Source: BP-133 sp040756995
GTDB lineage: Bacteria; Actinomycetota; Acidimicrobiia; IMCC26256; BP-133
Assembly (NCBI GenBank): GCA_040756995.1
Contig: JBFLYK010000015.1
Location: forward strand, 62,001-126,000
Length of the DNA stretch: 64,000 bases
Direction: 5' to 3'
Shown here: in pieces, positions 14,753 to 22,693 of the stretch
How the letters are laid out: each line of letters opens with the position of its first letter
How positions within the stretch are numbered: position 1 is the stretch's first letter
Made by a program: the position numbers and the translations under genes
The notes under the pieces: generated by a model
Told to the model about the DNA's origin: nothing
Databases searched by the model: none
Seen by the model: the letters and a program-made list of their open reading frames with translations, nothing else

Positions 14753-15613
14753 TCATGCCCCAGGCGGCCGACCGAGGCCGACGCGGAGCATCGAGAGGCG
14801 CAGGCCGGCACCGAGCCGGGCGAGTTCCGTGAGCGCCTCGGCGGCCCGGGCGGCGGCGCCCGAATCCTTGGCGTTCATCATCGGCATGGCCACCTGGCTG
14901 AGGAAGGCGGCCTCCTGCTCCGCCGCCCGCTTGTACATCCGCAGGTGGCGGGCCTCGACGCCGTAGGCGAAGAAGGCGGCGGCGATCTCGGCGATGCGCA
15001 TCGCTTCGGCGCCGTACCCGTCCGGACCGGCCGGCGGCAGGAGTCCGAACGACTCCAGCTCCCCCATGGCCCGTTCGTCGAGGCCGGTCTGCCGGCGGAT
15101 GTCCTGGGCGGTGTAGGCCTTCTCCCCGTCGGCCGGCCACAGCTCGTCGCCCGCCGGTGCGGCGGAGGCGGGCGGCGCGGTGGCGGCCGGATCCGGGCCG
15201 TCGGACACGAGCCACACGTCGTCCTCGACGGGCGGGGACGGATCGGGAAGCTTGAGGCGGGCCTCGTCGACCACCATCGAGGCGGCCGCCACCCGGGCCG
15301 GCTGCGAGGCCGGATCCCGTTCCTGGGTCGTCTCGGGGGTCGACACGTCAACTTCGCGGTGCGGCCCGTCGCCTTCCTTCAGGCGGCGCCGGATCACCTT
15401 GAGCGGCAGGTAGTGGTCACGCTGCTGGCGGAGGATCCAGCGCAGGAGCTCGAGGTCGGCATCGGTGAACTGGCGGTAGCCCGATGGTGAGCGCTCCGGG
15501 CTGATCAGCCCCTGGCTCTCCAGGAACCGGATCTTCGACACGGAGATGTCCGGGAAGTCGCCCCGCAGGTCGTCGAGGATCTCGCCGATCGACCGGGCGT
15601 TCGTTCCGCTCAA
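14753..15613 (-). CDS. ftsR: MerR-family regulator of FtsR type
   Basis: A 286-residue protein with an N-terminal MerR winged helix (ISVSKIRFLESQGLISPERSPSGYRQFTDADLELLRWI) and a C-terminal second helical region (YTAQDIRRQTGLDERAMGELESFGLLPPAG...) separated by an acidic/Pro linker. The matching actinobacterial protein (Rv1828/FtsR) activates ftsZ. The start seems to be TTG at 15613, overlapping the GarA stop by 4 bases. The symbol is given by synteny plus domain order, and regulation of division in this organism is inferred. Confidence 0.8.
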   Translation of the reverse strand: MSGTNARSIGEILDDLRGDFPDISVSKIRFLESQGLISPERSPSGYRQFTDADLELLRWILRQQRDHYLPLKVIRRRLKEGDGPHREVDVSTPETTQERDPASQPARVAAASMVVDEARLKLPDPSPPVEDDVWLVSDGPDPAATAPPASAAPAGDELWPADGEKAYTAQDIRRQTGLDERAMGELESFGLLPPAGPDGYGAEAMRIAEIAAAFFAYGVEARHLRMYKRAAEQEAAFLSQVAMPMMNAKDSGAAARAAEALTELARLGAGLRLSMLRVGLGRPPGA

Positions 15614-16086
15614 CGCCCCTGCCCCGTGAAGAAGACGAGCTTGAACTTGCCGATCTGTAGCTCGTCACCGTTGGAGAGCTTGGTGTCCTCCACCCGGTCG
15701 CGGTTCACGTAGGTCCCGTTGAGGGACCCGACGTCGACCACGTGGAATCCGTCCGCCCGCCGGATGATCTCGGCATGGCGCCGGGACACGGTGATGTCGT
15801 CGAGGAAGATGTCGGAATCGGGATGGCGCCCCGCCCTGGTCACCTCGGCGTCCAGCATGTACTTGCTCCCCTCGTTCGGACCTTTGCGCACCACCAGCAG
15901 CGCGGCCGCCCCGGCGAGCTCCGCGTCCGAGACCTTGAGATCCTCGTCGGCTTCCCGTTCCTCGGCCGGTGTGACGATGTGCGTCATCGTCGTGTCCTCG
16001 ACCTCGCTCAGGTTGAGGGCCGCCCCGCACGACGAGCAGAAGTTCGAACCGGGAGGGTTCCGGTGACCGCACTGGTTGCAGAACAC
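15610..16086 (-). CDS. garA: FHA-domain protein of GarA type with N-terminal zinc ribbon
   Basis: A 158-residue protein. Residues 3-20 form a CxxC-x10-CxxC zinc ribbon. Next is EDTTMTHI, which resembles the ETT phospho-acceptor motif of GarA/OdhI, then a C-terminal FHA domain with GRHPDSDIFLDDITVSRRHAEI and VGSLNGTYVN (phosphothreonine-binding Arg, Ser, Asn). GarA, when unphosphorylated, inhibits 2-oxoglutarate-using enzymes; after PknB/G phosphorylation it binds its own tail. The zinc ribbon at the N-terminus is not in the mycobacterial protein I remember. Position after gcvH is conserved. Confidence 0.85.
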   Translation of the reverse strand: MFCNQCGHRNPPGSNFCSSCGAALNLSEVEDTTMTHIVTPAEEREADEDLKVSDAELAGAAALLVVRKGPNEGSKYMLDAEVTRAGRHPDSDIFLDDITVSRRHAEIIRRADGFHVVDVGSLNGTYVNRDRVEDTKLSNGDELQIGKFKLVFFTGQGR

Positions 16087-16174
16087 GGCGGGAAGGGTAT
16101 CGACGACCCCCTACCGCGGCAAACGAAGTCTCTACGTCAACTACATCTCGACAGACCGCACGCTCGGTGAGCCT

Positions 16175-16561
16175 TCACTGCTGCTCGCCGAGAAACGCCT
16201 GGTAGGCGGCGGCGTCCATCAAGGCGTTGAGCTCATCCGGGTCGGCCATCTCCACGGCGAAGATCCAGCCCTTGCCATACGGATCCTCGTTGATGACCTG
16301 CGGCGTGTCGGCCAGATCGATGTTGACTTCGCTGACCGTGCCCGAAACCGGCGAGAAGATCTCCGACACCGACTTCGTCGACTCCACCTCACAGCACGAG
16401 GCCATGGCCGCCACGGTGGCGCCCACCTCGGGGAGGTCGACGTAGACAACGTCGCCCAGGGCGTCCTGGGCGTAGTCGGTGATACCGACCCGGGCCGTGG
16501 TGCCGTCGACCCGCACCCATTCGTGCTCCTGGGTGTAGCGGAGGTCCTCAGGGAAATTCAT
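16175..16561 (-). CDS. gcvH: Glycine cleavage system H protein
   Basis: A 128-residue lipoyl carrier protein. The lipoylated lysine is in EVESTKSVSEIFSP (about residue 63), and the N-terminus FPEDLRYTQEHEWVRVDG plus DYAQDALGDVVYVDLPEVG are standard. It shuttles the aminomethyl group from GcvP to GcvT. The ATG start is at 16561, 19 bases after the upstream DUF881 stop. It lies about 3.8 kb upstream of gcvT, as in other actinobacteria where the garA/ftsR genes separate gcvH from the decarboxylase. Confidence 0.95.
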   Translation of the reverse strand: MNFPEDLRYTQEHEWVRVDGTTARVGITDYAQDALGDVVYVDLPEVGATVAAMASCCEVESTKSVSEIFSPVSGTVSEVNIDLADTPQVINEDPYGKGWIFAVEMADPDELNALMDAAAYQAFLGEQQ

Positions 16562-16580
16562 GGGCCGGACGTTACCTGAC

Positions 16581-17399
16581 CTACTCGTCCCGAGGTCGGG
16601 CCACCTTGAACGTGGGTGGGTGCTCGAGCGCCGGCACCCGGACCTCGCTGCGCCGCTCGACGCTCACCTTGGTTCCCTCGAGGGCGTCGAGCGTGTCGAC
16701 CGCCCCGCCGGGAATCTTCAGGCCCACCTCCAGCGTGGCGGGGTCGCCGATGGCCAGGACCTCGTAAGGCTGGGCCACCTCCTGCCCGTCGACCGTGACC
16801 GCCCCACCTCGCGACGAGAAGGCGGTGTTGCCGCCGATCCGCCGGCCGTTGACGGCGATGGCCTCGGCGCCGGCGTCGCGCAGCTCCTGGACGAGGTCGA
16901 GGAGCAGCTCGAACTCGAATGTCCCGTTGGGATCGGAGATCCGCACCGCCACCCCCGGCCCCCGGGCCGGGACGACCCCGGCCAGGATCCGGAGGTCCGA
17001 CAGCTGCCGCTCGGCGGCGTCGCGGGCCAACTGATCGCGCTCGGCCGACGACTGCAGGGCGGCCAGCTCCAGGCGCAGTTGCGAGATCTCGTCCCGCAAC
17101 GCGGCGCTCTCCTCGTTGAGCGAAGAGAAGATGCGGGTCAGGTCGGATTCGCTCTCGGCGGCCAGGTTCTCGGTTCCTCCCCGGGTCGTTCCCAGCTGGG
17201 CGGCCACGAGGAATCCCACCACGCCCACGGAGAGGGCCACGAGCGCCCGGGCGCCGAGCGACGCCCGGGACGCCGCGCCCGAGCCGCCGTCGCCGGTCTG
17301 CTCGGCCGGCCGCCGGCGGGGCCGGCGCGGCCGGGCCGGAGCCGGCTCGGCGGCCGACGAATAGGTGAAGGCGACCTCGGCCTCAGCCACCGAAGACAT
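16581..17399 (-). CDS. DUF881 membrane-anchored protein (second copy)
   Basis: A 272-residue protein: Pro/Arg-rich cytoplasmic start, one membrane span (ALVALSVGVVGFLVAAQLG, about residues 51-69), a coiled coil (SLNEESAALRDEISQLRLELAAL), then the DUF881 domain containing GPGVAVRISDPNG and DAGAEAIAVNGRRIG. DUF881 proteins sit at the surface next to gcvH and DUF1290 in actinobacteria; the function is unknown, with a proposed link to division or envelope. It overlaps the DUF1290 gene by 17 bases. Confidence 0.85.
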   Translation of the reverse strand: MSSVAEAEVAFTYSSAAEPAPARPRRPRRRPAEQTGDGGSGAASRASLGARALVALSVGVVGFLVAAQLGTTRGGTENLAAESESDLTRIFSSLNEESAALRDEISQLRLELAALQSSAERDQLARDAAERQLSDLRILAGVVPARGPGVAVRISDPNGTFEFELLLDLVQELRDAGAEAIAVNGRRIGGNTAFSSRGGAVTVDGQEVAQPYEVLAIGDPATLEVGLKIPGGAVDTLDALEGTKVSVERRSEVRVPALEHPPTFKVARPRDE

Positions 17400-17709
17400 G
17401 GCGGCGGACGGCCGCCACGTTCTGGAAGATCCGCACGCCGAACACCACGGCCACGGCCGTGGCCAGATCGGCGCTGAGCTGATCGCCGATCCAGACGAGG
17501 AGGACGGCCACGGCGGCGTTGGTCACGAAGGCCAGCACGAACAGCCGGTCGGAGAACGTCTGCTCCAGATGGGCCCGCAGACCTCCGAACGACGAGTCGA
17601 TGGCGGCCACCACGGCCATGGCCAGGTAGCGGGACTGATCGGGCGACACCGTCGGCCGGAGGACGAGGGCCAGCGCCGCGCCGGCCAGCAGGCTGAAGAG
17701 GGCGAGCAT
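17383..17709 (-). CDS. sbp: DUF1290 small basic protein (Sbp)
   Basis: A 108-residue membrane protein with about four hydrophobic segments. The family core RYLAMAVVAAIDSSFGGLRA is followed by FSDRLFVLAFVTNAAVAVLLVWIGDQLSADLATAVAVVFGVRIFQN. It is always found with DUF881 genes in actinobacteria and near division genes in Firmicutes. It starts at ATG 17709, overlapping the stop of the upstream DUF881 gene (TGATG). The biochemical role is unknown. Confidence 0.88.
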   Translation of the reverse strand: MLALFSLLAGAALALVLRPTVSPDQSRYLAMAVVAAIDSSFGGLRAHLEQTFSDRLFVLAFVTNAAVAVLLVWIGDQLSADLATAVAVVFGVRIFQNVAAVRRHVFGG

Positions 17710-18431
17710 CACCGACCTCCTGGGACGGGTGCGGGTGCGGGTTCGGCCGGCCGAGCCGACGAGATCTGGATCGTGCCGAGGTAGGCGGGGACGGCGATCT
17801 TGTCGCGGGCCTTCACGGAGAACCCGAGACCGTAGTCCTCCACCCACTGGCGGAAGCGCTGCACCACCGCCGAACGTTCGAAGGCCTTCCGGTCACCGCC
17901 GACGGTCTCGACCTTGTAGGGCGGGACGAGCGGCCGGAAGTTCACCGTGATCGTCTCGCCGGCGGCCCGGATCGGCGACGTCGACACCAGCCGCTGCCCG
18001 TTGATCGCCACCGCTTCGGCGCCGGCCGCCCACAGGGCGTTGACGACGAGCTGCAGGTCGACGTCGTGGACCGACAGCGACTCGCGATCGGCGGCGGTCT
18101 TCGCCGCCCGGCGGCTGTCGGACAGGCGGACCTCCAGGCCCGGACCGGTCACCGCCGATGTTCCGGCCCACATCTGCATCTCCCGCAGCCGGCGGGCGTC
18201 CTCGGCTGCCGTGGTCGACAGGCGGCGCCGGGCGGCGGCGACGTCGGCCCGCAGCCGCACCAGCTCCTTACCGAGGCTGTCGACCTCCTGCTGGCGGGTG
18301 TTGATGAGCTTCACCAGCCCGGCCCGGCGCGACTCGGCCCCCCGCCGGGCTTCCTTGACGCCGCTGGAGGCCACCAGCGTGAGGAAGCCGACCAGCGCCA
18401 GCACGGCCGCCAGCGAGCCCCGGATCCGCAC
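17709..18431 (-). CDS. DUF881 membrane-anchored protein (first copy)
   Basis: A 240-residue paralogue of the protein encoded at 16581-17399. It has a signal-anchor (GSLAAVLALVGFLTLVASSG), a coiled-coil region (INTRQQEVDSLGKELVRLRADVAAARRRL), then GPGLEVRLSD and GAEAVAINGQRLV. GTG at 18431 is preferred because AGAGG lies 8 bases upstream; the TTG two codons earlier (18437) has it only 2 bases away. It forms the DUF881-DUF1290-DUF881 sandwich seen as Rv1823-Rv1825. Confidence 0.85.
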   Translation of the reverse strand: MRIRGSLAAVLALVGFLTLVASSGVKEARRGAESRRAGLVKLINTRQQEVDSLGKELVRLRADVAAARRRLSTTAAEDARRLREMQMWAGTSAVTGPGLEVRLSDSRRAAKTAADRESLSVHDVDLQLVVNALWAAGAEAVAINGQRLVSTSPIRAAGETITVNFRPLVPPYKVETVGGDRKAFERSAVVQRFRQWVEDYGLGFSVKARDKIAVPAYLGTIQISSARPAEPAPAPVPGGR

Positions 18432-18498
18432 CTTCAAATCCTCTTTCCGGCCCCCATCGACGACACGGTAACGCCTCCGCCCCGCTCGAGCGGTGCAG

Positions 18499-21006
18499 TC
18501 AGCGGTTGTCGTCGCCGACGAGCGCCGCCCGGATGCGGCCGGCGTACTCCTGGGCCAGCGCCCGGGCCCCGCCCTCGCTGCCGCCCTCGGCCCACACGTG
18601 GGTGAGCGGCTCCTCCGGGTCGGGCAGGACCAGGGCCCAGCCGTCGGCGTGGAGGACCTTGATCCCGTCCACCAGCACCATCTGCTTGTCCTGCGCCTGT
18701 TCCATCGTGGTGCGCATGACGGTGCCCTTGCGCTCCCACGGCGTGGAGACCGTCTCGTGGACGACGTGGACCGACGGCAGCCCGGCCACCACCGCCGACA
18801 ACGGCCGGCCGGTCGAGGCCAGCAGGTCGAGGACCTTGGCCATCGTGGCCACGGCGTCGGCGGCGGGCAGGAAGTCGGGCCAGAGGTAGCCGCCGGCCCC
18901 CGAGGCGGCGAAGTCGATGCCTCCGCTGCCGGCCACCTCCATCAGGTGGGCCGACGACAGCTTGGCCCAGGCGATGGTGGCGCCGTTGGCGGCGGCGATC
19001 CGCTCGGCCTCCCGGCTGACCGCCACCGGCAGGGCGAGGCGGGCGCAGGGGCGCACACCGGTGACGAGCGTGATCAACGCCAGCAGGCACTCCTCGTCGC
19101 TGAGGACGTGACCGGTGTCGTCGACCAGCCGCAGGCTCTCGCCGTCGGGATCGAAGACGATGCCGAGATGGCTGCCCGACGCCCGCACCAGCGTCTGGAC
19201 CCGGGCCAGCCGGGTGTCGAAGTCCTCGCTGGCGTGGGCGGCCGGCGCGGTGGCGGCGAACGGGTTCACCGCCAGTACGTCGGCCCCCAGCTTGGCCAGC
19301 ACCGGGTTCAGCACCACCGAGGTGGAGCCATACGACGTATCGAGCACGAGCTTGAAGTCCCGTTCCCGCACCGCCTCGACGTCGATGGAGCGGATCAGCG
19401 CCGCGGTGTAGTACTCCAGCACCCGGGGCGGGAAGACGATGTCGCCGATGTCGCCGGCGAAGGCCCGCCGGAAGTCGTCGCGGGACAGCAGCCGCTCGAT
19501 CTTCCGCTTGGCCCCGTCGTCGATGTCGGCGCCCTGGGCGTCGAAGAAGCGGATCTCGACGCTGGCCGGGTCCTCGGGACTGAGCCGGACGGTGACGCCG
19601 CCCTGGGCCCGTTCCGACCGCACGTGGAACCGGGTCAGGGGGACGGGCGCCAGCTCCAGGTCCTCCACGTGGACGCCGGACAGGTTGAGACCCGACATCA
19701 CCGCCCGCTTGAGTGTGCGGGCCACGCGGGACGTGTCCCGGGAACAGCACACCACCGAACCCTTCTTTAGACTGGTGCCGTAGGCAGAGGCGAGGCGGAC
19801 GGCCAGCTCGGCGGTGACGTCGACGTTGGCCAGGCCCCGCACGCCCCGACGGCCGAAGAGCGTGCGCTGGCCCCGGCTCTCCCACACGATCGAGGAGTTG
19901 ACGACCGCGCCGGACTCGACCGTCTTGTACGGGTAGACCTTCACCCCCTGGGTGATCAGGGCCCGTTCACCGACGAAGCACTCCTCGCCGAGGACCACGC
20001 CTTCCTCGGCCCGGGCACCGCGGCGCAGGTCGGCCGACCGGCCGACGATGCAGCCCGACAGCGACGCCCCGGGCCCGATGTAGACGTGGTCGTGGACCAC
20101 GGTGTGGGCCAGGGAGGCGTCGTGCTTCACCACCACGTTGGAGCCCAGCACCGTGTACTCCCCGATCCGGGCCCCGGCCTCGATTCGGCAGTTGTCGCCG
20201 ATGATGACCGGCCCGGTGATCTCGGCCGCCGGGTCGACGTCGGCGCCCTCCCCGAGCCAGATGCCGTCGCCGAGCCGGAACCCGGGGATGTCGATGGCCA
20301 CCCGTTGGTCGAGGGCGTCGCGGTGGGCCCGGTGGTAGGCGTCGATGGTGCCGACGTCCTCCCAGTAGCCGTCGACCACGAGACCCTGGATGGCCAGCCC
20401 CCGCTGGAGCGCGGCCGGGAACACCATCTCGGAGAAGTCGACCGACTCGTGCTCCGGAATCAGGTCGAGGATCTGCGGCTCCAGCACGTAGATGCCGGTG
20501 TTGATCGTGTCGGAGAACACCTGGCCCCAGGTCGGCTTCTCCAGGAACCGCTCCACCCAGCCGTCGGCGTTGGTGATGACGATGCCAAAGTCGACCGGGT
20601 TCTCCACCCGCCGCAGGGCGATGGTCGCCAGCGCACCCGACGAGCGGTGGGCCTTCACGACCGCGTCGAGGTCGATGTCGGACAGGACGTCGCCCGAGAT
20701 GACCAGGAAGGTGTCGTCGAGCTCGGCGGCGGCGTTGCGGACGGATCCCGCCGTCCCCAGCGGGGTCTCCTCGGTGGCGTAGCGCATCGAGACGCCGAGC
20801 TCCGAGCCGTCCCCGAAGTAGTTGCGGATGTGGCTGGCCAGGAAGGCGACGGTGACGACGATGTCGTCGATGCCGTGGAGAGCCAGACGACGGACGACGT
20901 GTTCCATCAGCGGCCGGTTGGCCATCGGCATCATCGGCTTCGGCTGGTTGGAGGTCAGCGGCCGCAGGCGGGTTCCCTCGCCGCCGGCCATCACCACCGC
21001 CTTCAC
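18499..21006 (-). CDS. Mannose-1-phosphate guanylyltransferase fused to phosphomannomutase-like domain
   Basis: An 835-residue fusion. Residues 1-230 are a nucleotidyltransferase (MKAVVMAGGEGTRLRPLTSN...PKPM, then ISGDVLSDIDL), 250-370 a left-handed beta-helix of hexapeptides (GPVIIGDNCRIEAGARIGEYTVLGS), and 380-835 a phosphohexomutase-like domain. That domain begins with FGRRGVRGLANVDVT but lacks the T-A-S-H-N-P phosphoserine loop; a GGVTVRLSPEDP segment replaces it. The first half should make NDP-sugar (GDP-mannose likely); the second may be only structural. The start GTG at 21006 overlaps the pgsA stop by 4 bases. Confidence 0.85.
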   Translation of the reverse strand: MKAVVMAGGEGTRLRPLTSNQPKPMMPMANRPLMEHVVRRLALHGIDDIVVTVAFLASHIRNYFGDGSELGVSMRYATEETPLGTAGSVRNAAAELDDTFLVISGDVLSDIDLDAVVKAHRSSGALATIALRRVENPVDFGIVITNADGWVERFLEKPTWGQVFSDTINTGIYVLEPQILDLIPEHESVDFSEMVFPAALQRGLAIQGLVVDGYWEDVGTIDAYHRAHRDALDQRVAIDIPGFRLGDGIWLGEGADVDPAAEITGPVIIGDNCRIEAGARIGEYTVLGSNVVVKHDASLAHTVVHDHVYIGPGASLSGCIVGRSADLRRGARAEEGVVLGEECFVGERALITQGVKVYPYKTVESGAVVNSSIVWESRGQRTLFGRRGVRGLANVDVTAELAVRLASAYGTSLKKGSVVCCSRDTSRVARTLKRAVMSGLNLSGVHVEDLELAPVPLTRFHVRSERAQGGVTVRLSPEDPASVEIRFFDAQGADIDDGAKRKIERLLSRDDFRRAFAGDIGDIVFPPRVLEYYTAALIRSIDVEAVRERDFKLVLDTSYGSTSVVLNPVLAKLGADVLAVNPFAATAPAAHASEDFDTRLARVQTLVRASGSHLGIVFDPDGESLRLVDDTGHVLSDEECLLALITLVTGVRPCARLALPVAVSREAERIAAANGATIAWAKLSSAHLMEVAGSGGIDFAASGAGGYLWPDFLPAADAVATMAKVLDLLASTGRPLSAVVAGLPSVHVVHETVSTPWERKGTVMRTTMEQAQDKQMVLVDGIKVLHADGWALVLPDPEEPLTHVWAEGGSEGGARALAQEYAGRIRAALVGDDNR

Positions 21007-21632
21007 GACGCCATCCTCGCCGTACGGCCCTCGATCAGCGCCCGCCGGGCCATCGGGACGTAGGTGAAGGCGGCGTACCAGGACAGCGCCATTCCCGGGA
21101 CGGCGAACAGCCAGGCGATCACCAACGCCGGCCGGCCCCACGGCCCGGGCGTCCCCATCATGAACAACGGGAACGACACCATCAGGGCCAGCGTGCCCGC
21201 TTTGCCGGCCCACTGCACGTCGATCCGCCGGGCGCCGGCCGCGGCCAGCACCAGCACGGCGGCCGAGATCAGCAGCTCCCGGACGAGCACGCTCCACCCG
21301 GCGACGGGCGGCACGCTGCCGTCGATGAGGAGCGACACGACCACGGTGCCGAGCAGGATCCGGTCGGCCGTGGGATCGAGCACCTTGCCCAGCTCGCTCA
21401 CCTGGCCGAGGTGGCGGGCCAGGTAGCCGTCGACCCAGTCCGTGCAGCCGAGCACCGCCAGCAACCAGGCGGCGGCGGTGCGGTCATCCCGGCCGAAGAG
21501 CAGCCAGCAGAACAACGGAACGCAAGCCAGCCGGATCAGGGTGACCACGTTGGGGATCGTGAGGATGCCCCTCCGGGGCCCGGGCGGCGACGGTCCCATC
21601 TCGCCCGCAGTGTAGGCCGCGCTCGTGGCCAC
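21003..21632 (-). CDS. CDP-alcohol phosphatidyltransferase (PgsA-like)
   Basis: A 209-residue membrane enzyme with five to six spans. The family motif D-x2-D-G-x2-A-R-x8-G-x3-D-x3-D is exact in DWVDGYLARHLGQVSELGKV followed by LDPTAD. It transfers a phosphatidyl group from CDP-diacylglycerol, probably to glycerol-3-phosphate or an inositol phosphate. The GTG at 21632 is given, with ATG at 21599 also possible and leaving a longer divergent promoter region. It occupies the position of Rv1822 pgsA2. Confidence 0.85.
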   Translation of the reverse strand: MATSAAYTAGEMGPSPPGPRRGILTIPNVVTLIRLACVPLFCWLLFGRDDRTAAAWLLAVLGCTDWVDGYLARHLGQVSELGKVLDPTADRILLGTVVVSLLIDGSVPPVAGWSVLVRELLISAAVLVLAAAGARRIDVQWAGKAGTLALMVSFPLFMMGTPGPWGRPALVIAWLFAVPGMALSWYAAFTYVPMARRALIEGRTARMAS

Positions 21633-21656
21633 GCTCCGCCACTACCCTGACGATTC

Positions 21657-21875
21657 GTGGCCGATGAGTTCGATCCCGAGGCGATGATCCAGCGGTTCCG
21701 GGAACGGGCGCAGGCGGTGAAGAACCGTCCGCTGCCGCCCGTCGCCGGGCCGGAGAAGAAGCGCTTCATCGAGCGGGCCCAGGTGGACTACATGGACTTC
21801 GCCATCATCGGCGACGCCACCGCCACCCTGGAGGACGGGATCCTCACGCTGCGCGTCGACCTGCGAAAGGACTGA
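21657..21875 (+). CDS. Small conserved-looking protein, function unknown
   Basis: A 72-residue soluble protein starting at GTG 21657, divergent from pgsA with only 24 bases between starts. The N-terminal half is a charged helix (EAMIQRFRERAQAVKN) and the C-terminal half is strand-like (YMDFAIIGDATATLEDGILTLRVDL). There are no known motifs. Its codon use resembles neighbouring genes, and a strong stop plus a following promoter region support it as a real gene. Confidence 0.6.
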   Translation: MADEFDPEAMIQRFRERAQAVKNRPLPPVAGPEKKRFIERAQVDYMDFAIIGDATATLEDGILTLRVDLRKD

Positions 21876-21905
21876 GCCTGACCTGAGACGTCGCTCAGAG
21901 GCTTG

Positions 21906-21934
21906 TTGCACTGAGTGTCAGCTTTGTCTAGGTT
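21906..21934 (+). promoter_or_regulatory. Promoter of the first Tyr-rich secreted protein
   Basis: TTGCAC (21906-21911), a 17-base spacer and TAGGTT (21929-21934) resemble a sigma-70 promoter. The block TTGCAC-N-GAGTG-N-CAGCTTT-GTC recurs upstream of the paralogue at 22554-22577. A GCAC-N3-GTGC-like inverted repeat overlaps the -35. The predicted transcript would start near 21941, giving a leader of about 93 nt. Confidence 0.55.
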
Positions 21935-22005
21935 TAGCCCCGCATTACGGAGTTAGGTGCCGCCTAGGGGGACCCCCGGAGCCCCCCGTCGCTGGGGAGA
22001 CGCGG

Positions 22006-22027
22006 CCTTTCACAGCTAGGGGAAAGG
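22006..22027 (+). promoter_or_regulatory. Hairpin covering the ribosome-binding site of the first Tyr-rich protein
   Basis: CCTTTC (22006-22011) pairs perfectly with GAAAGG (22022-22027), which is the Shine-Dalgarno region 6 bases before the ATG at 22034. Upstream in the leader are GGGGG/CCCCC and CGTC/GACG complementarities. The arrangement could control translation. It vaguely recalls actinobacterial c-di-AMP leaders (GGGGGAC and CAGCTA elements), but I could not align it to that consensus. Confidence 0.4.
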
Positions 22028-22033
22028 ACGTCA

Positions 22034-22453
22034 ATGCTTAAGCGCATTCTCGTAACCGCGTTCCTGGGCGGCGCACTCGTGTTCACCGCTCCGAACGTGG
22101 CGGACGCCGGTGGAAAGCACGACCGGCACCACAAGCGCCACGGCTACCACAAGGACCGTGACCGTCACCACCACGGTGGCTACCGCAAGGGCTACCGGCG
22201 TGGTTACGAAAAGGGTTATCGCCGTGGCTATCGGCACGGGTACCGCGACGATTACTACTACTACGGCTACAACCGGCCCTACTACGGCCGCTGCTACTAC
22301 CGGGACGGCTACCGCTACTACTACGACAACGGCTACTACAGCAGCCGGTACTGCGACGAGTACTACTCGCGGCACGGCTACCGGTCGGGGTACTACCCCT
22401 ACGGCTACGACAGCTGCGACGAGTACGACTACCGGCGCGGGTACTGCTACTAG
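22034..22453 (+). CDS. Secreted Tyr/Gly/Arg/His-rich low-complexity protein
   Basis: A 139-residue protein: signal peptide MLKRILVTAFLGGALVFTAPNVADA with an A-D-A cleavage site, then a His/Lys-rich stretch, then repeating G-Y-R/G-Y-E-K-G-Y and YYYYGYN-like segments with several Cys (CYY, YCDEYY, SCDEYD, GYCY). The mature protein is about one quarter tyrosine. Such composition is seen in surface, adhesive or metal-binding matrix proteins; the function is inferred only. The N-terminus aligns with the paralogue at 22694, showing a tandem duplication with heavy divergence. Confidence 0.8.
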   Translation: MLKRILVTAFLGGALVFTAPNVADAGGKHDRHHKRHGYHKDRDRHHHGGYRKGYRRGYEKGYRRGYRHGYRDDYYYYGYNRPYYGRCYYRDGYRYYYDNGYYSSRYCDEYYSRHGYRSGYYPYGYDSCDEYDYRRGYCY

Positions 22454-22479
22454 GGCTGACCCGGACATCGTTTCCAGTC

Positions 22480-22509
22480 GAACGGCGGGGTCTTCGGGCC
22501 CCGCCGTTC
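22480..22509 (+). terminator. Terminator between the two Tyr-rich genes
   Basis: A perfect 11-bp GC-rich stem (22480-22490 with 22499-22509) with an 8-base TCTTCGGG loop, 26 bases after the first gene's stop. It indicates that the second paralogue is transcribed separately. Confidence 0.8.
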
Positions 22510-22553
22510 ATCGCGTCCCGCCTCGTTCCTGAGATTTCGCCTTGACGGGCGTT

Positions 22554-22577
22554 TTGCACCGAGTGCCAGCTTTTGTC
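22554..22577 (+). promoter_or_regulatory. Shared upstream block of the second Tyr-rich gene
   Basis: TTGCAC-C-GAGTG-C-CAGCTTTTGTC matches the block at 21906-21928 at about 20 positions and contains a perfect GCAC-N3-GTGC inverted repeat. A second possible -35 (TTGACG) is at 22542-22547. The -10 is unclear. The remaining leader to 22693 has a CCCGC/GCGGG hairpin (22653-22667) and ends in AAAAGGGG. Confidence 0.5.
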
Positions 22578-22693
22578 ACCGTAGGTGTCGCAGTTCCAAG
22601 CAGGTGCAGGGTCGAAGGGTCAGCTGGGGAGCGGACAGGGCCCCGTTTCCCACCCGCGTGATGCGGGACGGTGCTTTCAGAAAAGGGGCGACA

